A stretch of DNA of 64,000 nt from Clostridium vincentii (GTDB lineage Bacteria > Bacillota > Clostridia > Clostridiales > Clostridiaceae). The position numbers were made by a program, and so were the translations under genes. Within the stretch, counting starts at the first letter, position 1. Each line of letters begins with the position of its first letter. Below, piece by piece: positions 28,149 through 37,008 of this stretch. The stretch covers positions 94,747-158,746 of the forward strand of contig NZ_PVXQ01000003.1 of the NCBI RefSeq assembly GCF_002995745.1, read 5' to 3'. The notes beneath the pieces are model-generated. The model did no database searches. It was not told where the DNA came from and worked only from the letters and a program-made list of their open reading frames with translations.

Positions 28149-29118
28149 ATTAGTAAGAGCTACTTTAAAAAAGGAGAAAGTTTTTCTTTCTATTTATTTA
28201 TGTAGTGTTTTTTCTATAATGCTCTTTTATTACTTTCTATATGATAAGGAATTTATGTTTTATCCTATTTTAATGTGTTTATTTTATTTAGGTGTATATT
28301 TAATTTATAAATTTTTTATATACAAATCATTTTATAAATCCCTTGAAGAAGTAAAAACAAGTCCTAGTTATAAAGCTGAAGATAGTATTTTTGAAGAAGT
28401 ATTTGATGAAATTAGAGAAGTCCATAATGATTATATTTCAAAAATATATACTTTAGAAAACAGAAATGAAGAGAAGGAGAAATTACTTATAGAGTGGATT
28501 CATAATATGAAAACTTCTGTTGCAGTAATAAATTTGGCAATAGAAAAATTATCTGATGGAGATGTGGTTAAGGATATAAGAGGTGAAAACAGTTTATTAC
28601 AAAAGAATTTAGAAGGAGCATTAAATATATTTAGACTTGGAGCATTTTCTAAAGACTATGTCCCAGAAGGTATAAATCTAAAGAAGCTAGTCAAGAAAAG
28701 TATTAATTCACAAAAAAGAAATTTCATCTATGCTAATGTATTTCCAGAGGTTAATATTCCTGAAGATTTTTATATCTTATCAGATTCAAAATGGAGTGAA
28801 TATGTTGTTGTGCAAATTATAAGTAATGCTATAAAGTATTCATTAGCAGCAAGGAAGGTATGCTTTTATGCAGAAGAGAGTGAGGATAAGGTTATACTTT
28901 ATATACAGGATTCAGGAATTGGAATAAAAACTGAGGAGCTTTCTAGAGTTTTTGAGGCGTTTTTTACAGGCAGTAATGGAAGAAAAGAAGAAAAATCTTC
29001 TGGTATAGGACTTTATATGTGTAAATGTATTTGTGATAATCTTAATGATGAAATACACATAACGTCTGAGGTTGATAAAGGGACAAGAGTTAGTATTACA
29101 TATTTAAAAGAAAAGTAA
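28135..29118 (+). CDS. Intramembrane-sensing histidine kinase, BceS type
   Basis: Sensor kinase with two N-terminal membrane helices (about 17-35 and 42-62) separated by only a few residues. That is the layout of BceS-like kinases, which sense through their ABC transporter, not by an external domain. The phospho-acceptor His123 lies in EWIHNMKTSVAVI. ATPase motifs are an N-box with SNAIKYS, DSGIGIK and SSGIGLYMCK. 327 residues. It is coupled to the regulator upstream; the transporter genes follow after a 100-base gap with a promoter. Confidence 0.9.
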   Translation: MSLGKLVRATLKKEKVFLSIYLCSVFSIMLFYYFLYDKEFMFYPILMCLFYLGVYLIYKFFIYKSFYKSLEEVKTSPSYKAEDSIFEEVFDEIREVHNDYISKIYTLENRNEEKEKLLIEWIHNMKTSVAVINLAIEKLSDGDVVKDIRGENSLLQKNLEGALNIFRLGAFSKDYVPEGINLKKLVKKSINSQKRNFIYANVFPEVNIPEDFYILSDSKWSEYVVVQIISNAIKYSLAARKVCFYAEESEDKVILYIQDSGIGIKTEELSRVFEAFFTGSNGRKEEKSSGIGLYMCKCICDNLNDEIHITSEVDKGTRVSITYLKEK

Positions 29119-29139
29119 CCTTTCACTCATGTAAGGTTA
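29116..29139 (+). promoter_or_regulatory. Inverted repeat, candidate response-regulator site upstream of the ABC genes
   Basis: TAACCTT and AAGGTTA are exact reverse complements separated by 10 bases, placed 16 bases upstream of the predicted -35. This is where a BceR-type activator would bind; the first arm overlaps the kinase stop codon. Confidence 0.45.
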
Positions 29140-29155
29140 GGTAAGCAAAATCGAT

Positions 29156-29183
29156 TTGAGAATATGGTAATAGATAATATACT
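29156..29183 (+). promoter_or_regulatory. Probable promoter of the Bce-type ABC transporter genes
   Basis: TTGAGA, 16-base spacer, TATACT, 37 bases before the ATPase start. A perfect inverted repeat lies just upstream. Confidence 0.45.
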
Positions 29184-29220
29184 TTAGATAAAGTTTAGAA
29201 AAGGAATGAGGTATATTTAT

Positions 29221-29976
29221 ATGAAAGTTTTAGAATGTAAAAAAGTAACTAAAGTTTATGATGCATTTAAAGGCGCGCAAGCTATAAAAGCACTTAATGA
29301 CATATCCTTTAAGGTTGAGGATGGAGAATTCTTAGGAGTTATGGGGCCTAGTGGAAGTGGTAAAACAACTTTATTAAATATTTTAGCTGGAATTGATAAA
29401 GCTACAGCAGGTGAAATTTTTATAGGTGAAAAAAATATTATTACTATGAAAAAGGATGATATGGCTATTTTTAGAAGGAACAATATTGGTTTTATATTTC
29501 AAGAGTATAATCTTTTAGATAGCTTAACTGTTAAAGAAAACATAGGATTTCCTTTAACATTAGATAGGGTAAAACCAAAAGTTATTGAGGATAAGGTTAA
29601 TGAATTAATAGAATATTTTGGTTTAAAGGAAGTGAAAAATAGTTATCCTTATAATATTTCAGGTGGTCAAAAGCAAAGAACGGCAGAGGCTAGGGCGTTA
29701 ATTAAAGAGCCTAAAATAATACTGGGGGATGAGCCTACAGGAAATTTAGATTCAAAATCATCAATGAATATAATGGAAAGTTTTAAAAAGATAAATGAAG
29801 AGAAAAAATCTACAATTGTTATGGTAACTCATGATCCTTTTGCAGCATCCTTTTGCAAGAGAATTATATTTATAAAGGATGGAGCTATTAAGCTTGAGAT
29901 AAACTCTAATGGAAATAGAAAAGGGTTCTTTGATAAGGTAATAGAAGCTCAACTTGTTATAGGGGGGCAAGAATAA
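29221..29976 (+). CDS. ABC transporter ATPase, BceA type
   Basis: Nucleotide-binding subunit of a MacB/BceA-family exporter or target-removal transporter conferring peptide antibiotic resistance. Walker A is GPSGSGKTTLL, Q-loop IFQEYNLLD, signature ISGGQKQRTAEARAL and Walker B IILGDEPTGNLD. The signature followed by RTAEARA is typical of Bce-type clostridial ATPases. The ATG at 29221 is preferred (homologues begin MxVLECKxVTKVY); ribosome site GAGG about 10 bases upstream. 251 residues. It touches the permease gene (TAATG). Confidence 0.92.
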   Translation: MKVLECKKVTKVYDAFKGAQAIKALNDISFKVEDGEFLGVMGPSGSGKTTLLNILAGIDKATAGEIFIGEKNIITMKKDDMAIFRRNNIGFIFQEYNLLDSLTVKENIGFPLTLDRVKPKVIEDKVNELIEYFGLKEVKNSYPYNISGGQKQRTAEARALIKEPKIILGDEPTGNLDSKSSMNIMESFKKINEEKKSTIVMVTHDPFAASFCKRIIFIKDGAIKLEINSNGNRKGFFDKVIEAQLVIGGQE

Positions 29977-31949
29977 TGGATTTTTCTTCAATGATTATAA
30001 AAAATATTAAGCATAACATTAAGAATTACACAGCTTATCTTCTTGGCAATAGTCTTATTCAATGTATTCTATTTATGTTTTTTACTTTAATATTTAGTCA
30101 GGAATTTATGAATGCAGATGAAACTATACCTTTAAAAGCAAATATTAATTCTACAGTGATAATAATGGTAGCTTTTTCTGCAATATTTATAATATTTACA
30201 ACAGTTTCTTTTACAAAATACAGGGGAAAAGAATTTGGAGTATATTTTACAATAGGATTAACTTCAAAAGAAATAATAAAGATACTTTGCTATGAAAATA
30301 TTATAATTTCTATGTTATCTTTTCTATTTGCATCTATTGGGGGAAGTGTGTTTTCAAAACTTTTTCATATGGCTATAGGAAAAATATTAAGAATTGACAA
30401 TATACTTATTCCTCTAAGTTTTAAAGCTTATGGAACAATATTATTAATTTCAGCTGGAATATTTTTATTTACTACAGGATATCAAATGGTGTTTTTAAAA
30501 AGATATTCAGTTATTAATATATTAAAGTCTAAGTCAAAGAAAGATGTAGGAAGTACAAGTGTTATTTTAGGAATTATAGGAATAATAATTTTTATTAGTT
30601 CACTTATTGCATTTAATATGCTTGTTAACGACAACGCAAAAATTAATTCAAACTTAGTTCTTTCATATTCTATATTTGGAACTGCAGTATCAGTTTATTT
30701 ATTAATAGGGTTTTCAATGACTGTGGTAGTAAAGGTTCTGAGGAAATTTAAAAGAACCTATAATAATAATATATTATTTGTTAATTCGCTTGCACATAGG
30801 TTTATGTCTTATAAATCAGTGTTATATGTAGTTGCATTAATGGTTTCAGGTGCAATGATATTTATATCTATGGCCTATAGCAATTATAAGTCAACGGAGA
30901 GAAAAATTGAGATAAAGTATCCTTATGATATGAGTTTTATAGTTGATAAAAGTCAGATGAATAATAAAAACATAAAAGATATTGTTTTAAAGAACTTAGG
31001 TGAAGTTAAAAATTACATTGCGTTAGAAGGATTAAATATTCCTGATATCAGAGTTTATGAAGGTAAATGCTTATATCGTAGATTTAATTTGTTAGTAATA
31101 AGTGAAGATAACTATAGAAGTCTAGGAAAGAAGGAACTAAATTTAAAAAGAGGAGAAGTTCTTTATTCTCATACGCAAAAGACGGGAGGTCTTTTAGATG
31201 GGGGCTTTATTTTAGATTTATCTAAGAAAGAAATTAAAGATGAAGTATCTTTAGATCAATATAAAGAGCAACATAAGATGGATGAGTATATGTATGTAGC
31301 AAATGAAAATAAAAGAGATGAAGTATCTACTGCTGTAAATACCTTCTACAGCGATAACTATCTTAGAGGTGATGAGATAGTTGTTAATAATGAAGATTAT
31401 AATATGATGAAGGAAAAGCTTGGAGATGAAGTAGTCACCTATGATGTACTTTTTAATGTTAAAAATAGTGAGGGTCATGAAGGTTTAAAGGATAGTTTAG
31501 AGTCTAATTTAAGTAAGGCAGTTAGTGATACATTAATTATTAAGGAATCCATGTTTGATGCTGCTATTAAAGGAAATGGTTTTATGCTATTTATTTTTAG
31601 TTTTATGGGAATGATGTTTTTAATAGGAAGTGCGGCAGTTTTATACTTTAAGACAATAGCATCTATTGAAGAGGATAGAGAAAGAAGTAAACAATTAATG
31701 AAAATAGGCTTAACTAGAAATGAAATTAATAAGTTAGCTATGAAAGAATTAGGTGCAGTATTTCTTGTCCCTCCAGTTATAGCTTTAACTTGTACAGGTT
31801 ATTTTTTATCTACTATATTTAATGTTATTAGTGATGGTGAAAATATGTGGAAAAATAGTTTGTTTGTTTTTGCTGTATATTCTGTTATTCAAATTATATT
31901 TTATGTTATAACTAGTAGTAAGTATAAAAAGCAGATTAATAGAATTTAG
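29976..31949 (+). CDS. ABC transporter FtsX-like permease, BceB type
   Basis: Membrane subunit of 657 residues. Four N-terminal membrane helices, more in the 180-300 region, then a large extracellular domain (about 310-530) and three C-terminal helices, as in BceB. The large domain binds the peptide antibiotic and relays the signal to the sensor kinase in characterised systems. The antibiotic specificity cannot be read from the sequence. Its start overlaps the ATPase stop by one base. Confidence 0.92.
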   Translation: MDFSSMIIKNIKHNIKNYTAYLLGNSLIQCILFMFFTLIFSQEFMNADETIPLKANINSTVIIMVAFSAIFIIFTTVSFTKYRGKEFGVYFTIGLTSKEIIKILCYENIIISMLSFLFASIGGSVFSKLFHMAIGKILRIDNILIPLSFKAYGTILLISAGIFLFTTGYQMVFLKRYSVINILKSKSKKDVGSTSVILGIIGIIIFISSLIAFNMLVNDNAKINSNLVLSYSIFGTAVSVYLLIGFSMTVVVKVLRKFKRTYNNNILFVNSLAHRFMSYKSVLYVVALMVSGAMIFISMAYSNYKSTERKIEIKYPYDMSFIVDKSQMNNKNIKDIVLKNLGEVKNYIALEGLNIPDIRVYEGKCLYRRFNLLVISEDNYRSLGKKELNLKRGEVLYSHTQKTGGLLDGGFILDLSKKEIKDEVSLDQYKEQHKMDEYMYVANENKRDEVSTAVNTFYSDNYLRGDEIVVNNEDYNMMKEKLGDEVVTYDVLFNVKNSEGHEGLKDSLESNLSKAVSDTLIIKESMFDAAIKGNGFMLFIFSFMGMMFLIGSAAVLYFKTIASIEEDRERSKQLMKIGLTRNEINKLAMKELGAVFLVPPVIALTCTGYFLSTIFNVISDGENMWKNSLFVFAVYSVIQIIFYVITSSKYKKQINRI

Positions 31950-32067
31950 CACTAGTTAATAAAAAAGTAGAGAAAATAAGATGTGTGTATTAATATAGTA
32001 AGTTTAATAGATCATTATCACTATAGACTTGTATCTCTAGGTGATGATGAATTAAGTGTAATAATAA

Positions 32068-32172
32068 TTTATTAAACCATGTATATTACCAGGATTTATG
32101 GAGTTATTACCAAAGGAGCAAGAAATATTTAAGGATACCTATAAGGGATACAGTAGACTATTGTTTAGTTAA
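32068..32172 (+). pseudogene. Fragment resembling the N-terminus of histidyl-tRNA synthetase
   Basis: The frame reads FIKPCILPGFMELLPKEQ, then EIFKDTYKGYSRLLFS and a stop. PGFMELLP is characteristic of the N-terminus of one group of bacterial histidyl-tRNA synthetases (usually ...PSxLPGFMELLPxEQ). No start codon, no catalytic domain and no ribosome site are present. A terminator follows 5 bases later, suggesting that a once functional gene was deleted to its first 35 codons. The rest of the 31950-32221 gap shows no clear gene; a short frame (31983-32075) containing RLVSLGDDELS may be another scrap. Confidence 0.5.
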
Positions 32173-32176
32173 ATTC

Positions 32177-32210
32177 AAAAATAGTGTAGCTTCGGCTATG
32201 CTATTTTTTT
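32177..32210 (+). terminator. Intrinsic terminator with UUCG loop
   Basis: AATAGTGTAGC TTCG GCTATGCTATT, 11 pairs including two wobbles, then seven T. It lies after the hisS-like fragment and would also end the Bce transporter transcript. Confidence 0.88.
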
Positions 32211-32221
32211 AAAATATATTA

Positions 32222-32250
32222 TTGACACATATATCGAGAGGTGATATATT
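32222..32250 (+). promoter_or_regulatory. SigA promoter of the padR-DUF2812 operon
   Basis: TTGACA, 17-base spacer, TATATT, 39 bases before the regulator start; the -10 is covered by the palindrome at 32240-32262. Confidence 0.75.
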
Positions 32251-32289
32251 ATATATATCACCGGACGATAGATAGGAGGTCGATATATT
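32229..32289 (+). promoter_or_regulatory. Nested inverted repeats, probable PadR operator
   Basis: Inner repeat: GGTGATATA (32240-32248) and TATATCACC (32254-32262), exact complements around 5 bases, covering the -10. Outer repeat: ATATATCGA (32229-32237) and TCGATATAT (32281-32289), also exact, with the right arm reaching the start codon. PadR-family repressors often bind ATAT-rich palindromes and control their own promoter; autoregulation is inferred. Confidence 0.6.
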
Positions 32290-32600
32290 TGGATAAAAGT
32301 ATACCATTGACAGAAGCTTTATTTTATATTTTATTGGCGGTACGAACACCTAACCATGGATATGGGATTATTCAGGATGTAAGTGAAATGACAGTTGGAA
32401 GGGTCACATTAGGACCAGGAACCTTATATGGTGCTATTAATTCAATGCTTACAAAAGAATGGATCAGTTTATATAGTGAGGATAAGGAATCTAGAAAGAA
32501 AAAGGAATACCTGCTTACAAATATAGGCAAAGAAGTATTTCAAAATGAAGTCAAAAGGTTGAAGGAACTTGTGAAAAACTCAAAAAATATGGAAGATTAG
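32289..32600 (+). CDS. PadR family transcriptional regulator
   Basis: 103-residue winged-helix regulator of the small PadR subfamily. Typical parts are LTEALFYILLAVRTPNHGYGIIQDV, RVTLGPGTLYGAINSML and the beta-wing region KKEYLLTNIGKEVF. Start at the TTG at 32289, 8 bases after AGGAGGT; an upstream in-frame GTG lies within the promoter palindrome. A DUF2812 gene follows 13 bases later, a common partnership. It probably represses its own operon. Confidence 0.93.
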   Translation: MDKSIPLTEALFYILLAVRTPNHGYGIIQDVSEMTVGRVTLGPGTLYGAINSMLTKEWISLYSEDKESRKKKEYLLTNIGKEVFQNEVKRLKELVKNSKNMED

Positions 32601-32613
32601 GAGGTATAGATAA

Positions 32614-33129
32614 ATGTTAAAATTCAAACTATATTATGACAAAGATGAAGAAGAAGATTGGTTAAGAACAATGTCTTTAAATGGATGGGCCTTCAAAAAA
32701 TTCTTCCTTGGATTTTATACTTTTCAACAATGTGAGCCTGGAGAATACAGTTATCAGATAGATTTGCTTGATAATTGGAAGGGTGACAAGGAGGAGTATG
32801 CATCTTTTATGGAGGAGGCAGGAATAGAAGTTATAGGTCAGTGGTGGAGATGGGTATATTTACAGAAAAAAGCAGTGGACGGTCCTTTTGAAATGTATAC
32901 AGATGTGGAATCGAAAATCGCTCAATACAGTAAGATTGAGAAATTTTTCAAAGTATTTTTAGCAGTAGAAATCATTATTTTCTTTATAGAGTTGGTGGGG
33001 ACAATTACAACTGGTTCATATATTATTGGAATATTTACAGTAGTACTTGCGGTGATATCTTTTTCAATTTTAAAGTTAGTTTTAAAATGCAAACGGAAAA
33101 TTCAGCAATTTAAACGTGAAGAAATATAG
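32614..33129 (+). CDS. DUF2812 domain membrane protein
   Basis: 171 residues. The N-terminal half is soluble and carries the DUF2812 pattern (DKDEEEDWLRTMSLNGWAF, FFLGFYTFQQCEPGEY, YQIDLLDNW). The C-terminal half has two membrane helices (about 112-131 and 134-153) and a basic tail. Such proteins are encoded directly after small PadR regulators; their function is unknown. AGGAGG precedes the ATG. Confidence 0.88.
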   Translation: MLKFKLYYDKDEEEDWLRTMSLNGWAFKKFFLGFYTFQQCEPGEYSYQIDLLDNWKGDKEEYASFMEEAGIEVIGQWWRWVYLQKKAVDGPFEMYTDVESKIAQYSKIEKFFKVFLAVEIIIFFIELVGTITTGSYIIGIFTVVLAVISFSILKLVLKCKRKIQQFKREEI

Positions 33130-33152
33130 GAGTTGATATACAGAAAAATAAC

Positions 33153-33187
33153 AGCACTTGCTTAGTAAAATAAGTAAGTGCTATTTT
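33153..33187 (+). terminator. Terminator after the DUF2812 gene
   Basis: AGCACTTGCTTA / TAAGTAAGTGCT, 11 to 12 pairs, then ATTTTATATT (a modest T-tract). Confidence 0.75.
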
Positions 33188-33324
33188 ATATTAATTTTTA
33201 AATTTAATAGTGATTTTATGATGTTATTAAATTGCCTATCCACTAATATACTTTTCTTACTCAGATTTATTGAATTTTAACAACATTTACTATAAACTTA
33301 GATTATAAGAATGGAGTGATTATT

Positions 33325-33417
33325 TTGAGAAAAAAGAAAAGACAATTAATTATATATGTATTAGCGGCCTTAATGGCAATTAGTTTTATTATTGGATTAA
33401 TTCCAAGTATATTTTAG
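33325..33417 (+). CDS. 30-residue single-pass membrane peptide
   Basis: TTG start 6 bases after GGAGTG. The sequence opens with a basic RKKKRQ stretch followed by one hydrophobic helix (about 8-27) and ends IPSIF. Size and layout resemble the DUF4044/Prli42 class of tiny Firmicutes membrane proteins, one of which tethers the stressosome in Listeria. I am not sure that this is a true family member. It lies 17 bases before smc and shares its transcript. A possible promoter (TTGAAT, TAAACT, 17-base spacer) begins at 33270. Confidence 0.65.
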   Translation: MRKKKRQLIIYVLAALMAISFIIGLIPSIF

Positions 33418-33434
33418 TATGAGGAGTGGATTAG

Positions 33435-36400
33435 GTGTTTTTAAAATCTCTTGAAATAAGAGGGTTCAAATCCTTTGCTGATAAAACAGAATTGAAATTT
33501 AAAAAGGGAGTAACGGCAGTCGTTGGTCCTAATGGCAGTGGGAAAAGTAATATTTCTGATTCAGTTAGATGGGTACTTGGAGAACAGAGTGTAAAGACCT
33601 TAAGAGGCGGAAAGATGGAAGATGTTATTTTTGCTGGAACCCAGTATAGAAAAGCTGTGGGTCTTGCGCAAGTTTCATTGACCTTAGATAATGAAGATGG
33701 TACTTTGTCTACTGATTATAATGAAGTAACCGTTTCAAGAAGAATTTTTAGGTCGGGAGAAGCTGAATATTTAATAAATGGATCTAAATGTAGACTAAAA
33801 GATATTACTCAATTGTTTATGGATACTGGTATAGGTAAGGAAGGTTACTCATTAATTGGACAAGGTAAGATAGAAGCGATTTTAAGTGGAAAGACAGAGG
33901 AGAGAAGGGCACTTCTTGAAGAAGCTGCGGGAATTGTTAAATATAAATCTCGAAAAGAAGAAGCTGAGAAGAAACTCTCAAATACTGATGTAAATCTTAT
34001 ACGGATTAAAGATATAATATCTACCTACGAAGAGAGAATTGAGCCTTTAAAAATTGAAAGAGAAAAAGCTCTAGAATATACGGAAATTTCAAATGAGCTT
34101 AAAGAGAAGGAAGTTTCTTTATTAGTCTGCTTTATTAATGAAATAGAAGTAAATTTAAAAGATTCTGTTTATGAAGTAAATTCAAGGCAGAAAGATTTAA
34201 ACAACAAGAAAAAAGAACTTCAAGAAAATAAAGATAAACTTAGAGACTTAGAGGAAAAAATAGAGAATATTAATAAAATTACAAGTGAAAAGAAGTTGGA
34301 GTATTATAATAGAAAAGAACTTATAGGTAAAATTAATAATGATATTGAAATATATAAGGAAAGAATAAATAATATAAATGCCAATATAGAAAAGAATGCT
34401 GACATTATACATGGAGTAAATATTAAGATAGATCTTTTGAAGGATGAAAAGTTAAAAGCAGAAAAGGATTTAAATGACAAAGCTGCTCAACAGGAATTAA
34501 AAGAAGTAGCAATAAAGGATTTAGAGGAGAAAAGCTTAGATTCAATTAATTCAATTTCTATTGCTGAAAATGAAATTAGAGATTTAAAAGAAGATGAATT
34601 TGAATTCTTAAGAGGGCAGTCAGATATTAAAAATGCTATTACTTTAATAAATAATGATTCTAAATTTAAGAAAGATAAGAAAGAATTATTTAATTTATCC
34701 TTATCCTCAACAGAAGAAAATATAAAGATTAATTTAGCTACATTAGAAGAAATCAAGGAAAGATTACAAGAGGACAATTCTTATGTTAAAGGCTTAGAAT
34801 ATGGAATACTTGAAAAGAAAAAAGAAACATCTATATTAAGTACAAATATAACAAAAAAATATTCAGAGGTTAATTTAGTTAATAAATCAATAAATCAATT
34901 AGAAGCTAATAAGACTATACTAACAAATCTTGAAAAGCATTATGAAGGATATAATAGATCTGTTAAGGTTCTGATGGAAAGAATTCAGACTGGAGCTATA
35001 AAACTGGCGGATGAGACTAAAGTAGTAGGAGAGATATTTAAGGTTAATAAGGATTATGAAACTGCTATTGAAATTGCACTAGGTGCAGGAATTTCTAATG
35101 TCATAACTGAAGATGAAAAAATTGCTAAAGATCTTATTAATTATTTAAAGAACAATCATTTGGGAAGAGCTACATTTTTACCTTTAAATAATATTAGAGG
35201 TAATAAGATTCAACTAGATAGTTATATTAAAAATATAGATGGATTTATAGGAATAGCCTCAGAGGTTATATCCTTTTCTGAAAAGTATGAAAAGGCAATT
35301 AATAACCTTTTAGGAAGAACTATTGTATGCAGGGATATGGATTCAGCATTAAACATATCTAAAAAAGGAAATAATAACTACAGAATAGTTACTTTGGCAG
35401 GTGAAATTATAACTCCAGGGGGAGCTTTAACTGGAGGTAGTATTCATGCTAAACACACTAATATACTTAGTAGAAAAAGAGAAATAGAGGAAATACATGA
35501 AAATCTTGAAAATAAGAAGCGAGAACTAGCAAAGATTTCAAACGAATTAGAAGCGTTAAAATTAAAACTTAAAACTTTAGATGAAGAAATGTTAAATAAC
35601 AAAGATGAAGTTCACTTTAAAACTGTAGAAATTGCTAAAGCTGAAAGTCAACTTGGTTCATTAAAAAATGAAACACAAAAATTATCTTATAGCCTTGAAA
35701 TCTCAAAGGGTGAAAAGAAGAGAAATGAAGAGGATATAGTGAGGTTAAATAAGGAATTAAAGAAAAAAGAATCTGAACTTTTAATTTTAAATGGGGAAAC
35801 ATTTTCAAATAAGGAAAAGGTTAAAAACCTAGAAAGTATTCTACAAACATCAAAGGGTGAAATTAGTCAGGATAGGGAAAAGTTAACCCAACTTAAGGTT
35901 AATAAGGGAGCAATAGATGAGATTCTTTTAAATAAAATAAGTGAAGTAGAACGTATTAAAATTGAGATAGAAGAAAACAATTCAAGCGTTTTTAAAATAC
36001 TTAAAGAGAATGAAGAAAATAATAAAGGGATTAATAATTTAAACAGTGAAATCATATTAAAGTTCAAGGAGATAAAAGAATCACAGGAAATAGTAGAAAC
36101 TTTAGAAAGTGCTTTTAAGGAAAAGGAATTTTCCAAAGAAAAATTTAAGGAAGATTTTAGAATAAAAGATAGTGTAATTAATGAATCCTTAGATATAATA
36201 AATAAAGAAGAGGCCGAGTTAAATAAAAGAGAACTTCAAAGGGCTAAAAATGAGATGGAAATGAATAATCTTTATACTAAACTAAATGAAGAACTTGGGT
36301 TAACCCTTGCAGAAGCAGTAGATATAGCTGTAGAGGTGAAGGATGCAAATAGTTTTAAAGATAATATAACAACGTTAAAAAGGAAGGTAACATCTTTAGG

Positions 36401-36989
36401 AATTGTAAATTTAGCCGCAATTGAAGAATATGAAGAGATTAAAGAAAAATACGAGTTTATGTCATCTCAACGGGAGGATCTAGAAAAAGCAGAAGCAGAA
36501 CTACTCTCTGTTATAGGTGAAATGACTGATAAAATGAAAATTTTATTTAGAGATAATTTCAAAATTATTAATAAATACTTTAATGAAACCTTTAAGGAAT
36601 TATTTAAAGGAGGGAATGCCGAGCTAATTCTTTCAGAAGGTGATGAACTTACTGCTAATATAGATATTAATGTGGAGCTTCCAGGAAAAAAACTCCAAAA
36701 CATTAATCTAATGTCTGGTGGGGAAAAGGTATTATCTGCTATTGCATTATTATTTGCTATTTTAAAGATGAAGCCTACACCGTTTTGTATTTTAGATGAG
36801 ATAGAAGCCGCCCTTGATGATGCTAATGTAAACAGATATGCTGAATTTTTAGTAGAGTTTTCAAAGAAAATACAATTTATAGTAATAACTCATAGAAAGG
36901 GAACTATGGAAGCCAGTGACTTAATGTATGGTGTTACTATGGAAGAAAAGGGAGTTTCAAAGGTTGTTTCAGTTAATTTAAACAGATAA
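33435..36989 (+). CDS. smc: Chromosome segregation ATPase SMC
   Basis: Condensin ATPase that loops and segregates DNA with ScpA/ScpB. In 1184 residues: N-terminal head with Walker A GPNGSGKS (31-38), two long coiled coils (about 165-500 and 680-1010), and a hinge (about 510-670) containing GEIFKVNKDYETAIEIALG and the GGALTGGS segment. The C-terminal head has signature LMSGGEKVLSA (about 1092) and Walker B FCILDEIEAALDD (about 1117). GTG start 8 bases after GAGGAG. ftsY follows closely, as in most Firmicutes. Confidence 0.97.
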   Translation: MFLKSLEIRGFKSFADKTELKFKKGVTAVVGPNGSGKSNISDSVRWVLGEQSVKTLRGGKMEDVIFAGTQYRKAVGLAQVSLTLDNEDGTLSTDYNEVTVSRRIFRSGEAEYLINGSKCRLKDITQLFMDTGIGKEGYSLIGQGKIEAILSGKTEERRALLEEAAGIVKYKSRKEEAEKKLSNTDVNLIRIKDIISTYEERIEPLKIEREKALEYTEISNELKEKEVSLLVCFINEIEVNLKDSVYEVNSRQKDLNNKKKELQENKDKLRDLEEKIENINKITSEKKLEYYNRKELIGKINNDIEIYKERINNINANIEKNADIIHGVNIKIDLLKDEKLKAEKDLNDKAAQQELKEVAIKDLEEKSLDSINSISIAENEIRDLKEDEFEFLRGQSDIKNAITLINNDSKFKKDKKELFNLSLSSTEENIKINLATLEEIKERLQEDNSYVKGLEYGILEKKKETSILSTNITKKYSEVNLVNKSINQLEANKTILTNLEKHYEGYNRSVKVLMERIQTGAIKLADETKVVGEIFKVNKDYETAIEIALGAGISNVITEDEKIAKDLINYLKNNHLGRATFLPLNNIRGNKIQLDSYIKNIDGFIGIASEVISFSEKYEKAINNLLGRTIVCRDMDSALNISKKGNNNYRIVTLAGEIITPGGALTGGSIHAKHTNILSRKREIEEIHENLENKKRELAKISNELEALKLKLKTLDEEMLNNKDEVHFKTVEIAKAESQLGSLKNETQKLSYSLEISKGEKKRNEEDIVRLNKELKKKESELLILNGETFSNKEKVKNLESILQTSKGEISQDREKLTQLKVNKGAIDEILLNKISEVERIKIEIEENNSSVFKILKENEENNKGINNLNSEIILKFKEIKESQEIVETLESAFKEKEFSKEKFKEDFRIKDSVINESLDIINKEEAELNKRELQRAKNEMEMNNLYTKLNEELGLTLAEAVDIAVEVKDANSFKDNITTLKRKVTSLGIVNLAAIEEYEEIKEKYEFMSSQREDLEKAEAELLSVIGEMTDKMKILFRDNFKIINKYFNETFKELFKGGNAELILSEGDELTANIDINVELPGKKLQNINLMSGGEKVLSAIALLFAILKMKPTPFCILDEIEAALDDANVNRYAEFLVEFSKKIQFIVITHRKGTMEASDLMYGVTMEEKGVSKVVSVNLNR

Positions 36990-37008
36990 AATTTAAGGAG
37001 GAAAAATA

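Noticed and set aside
31983..32075. 31-codon frame with a protein-like stretch RLVSLGDDELS.
   Set aside because: GTG start without a ribosome site and no recognisable family; mentioned only as a possible scrap beside the HisRS-like fragment.
25918..33327. GGAGTGATTATT occurs before both the replisome-organizer-like gene (25918) and the small membrane peptide (33313), looking like flanking direct repeats of the island.
   Set aside because: Both copies are ribosome binding sites at the normal distance from starts, and a similar GGTGATTATT precedes ylxM; this is shared translation-signal composition, not an insertion footprint.
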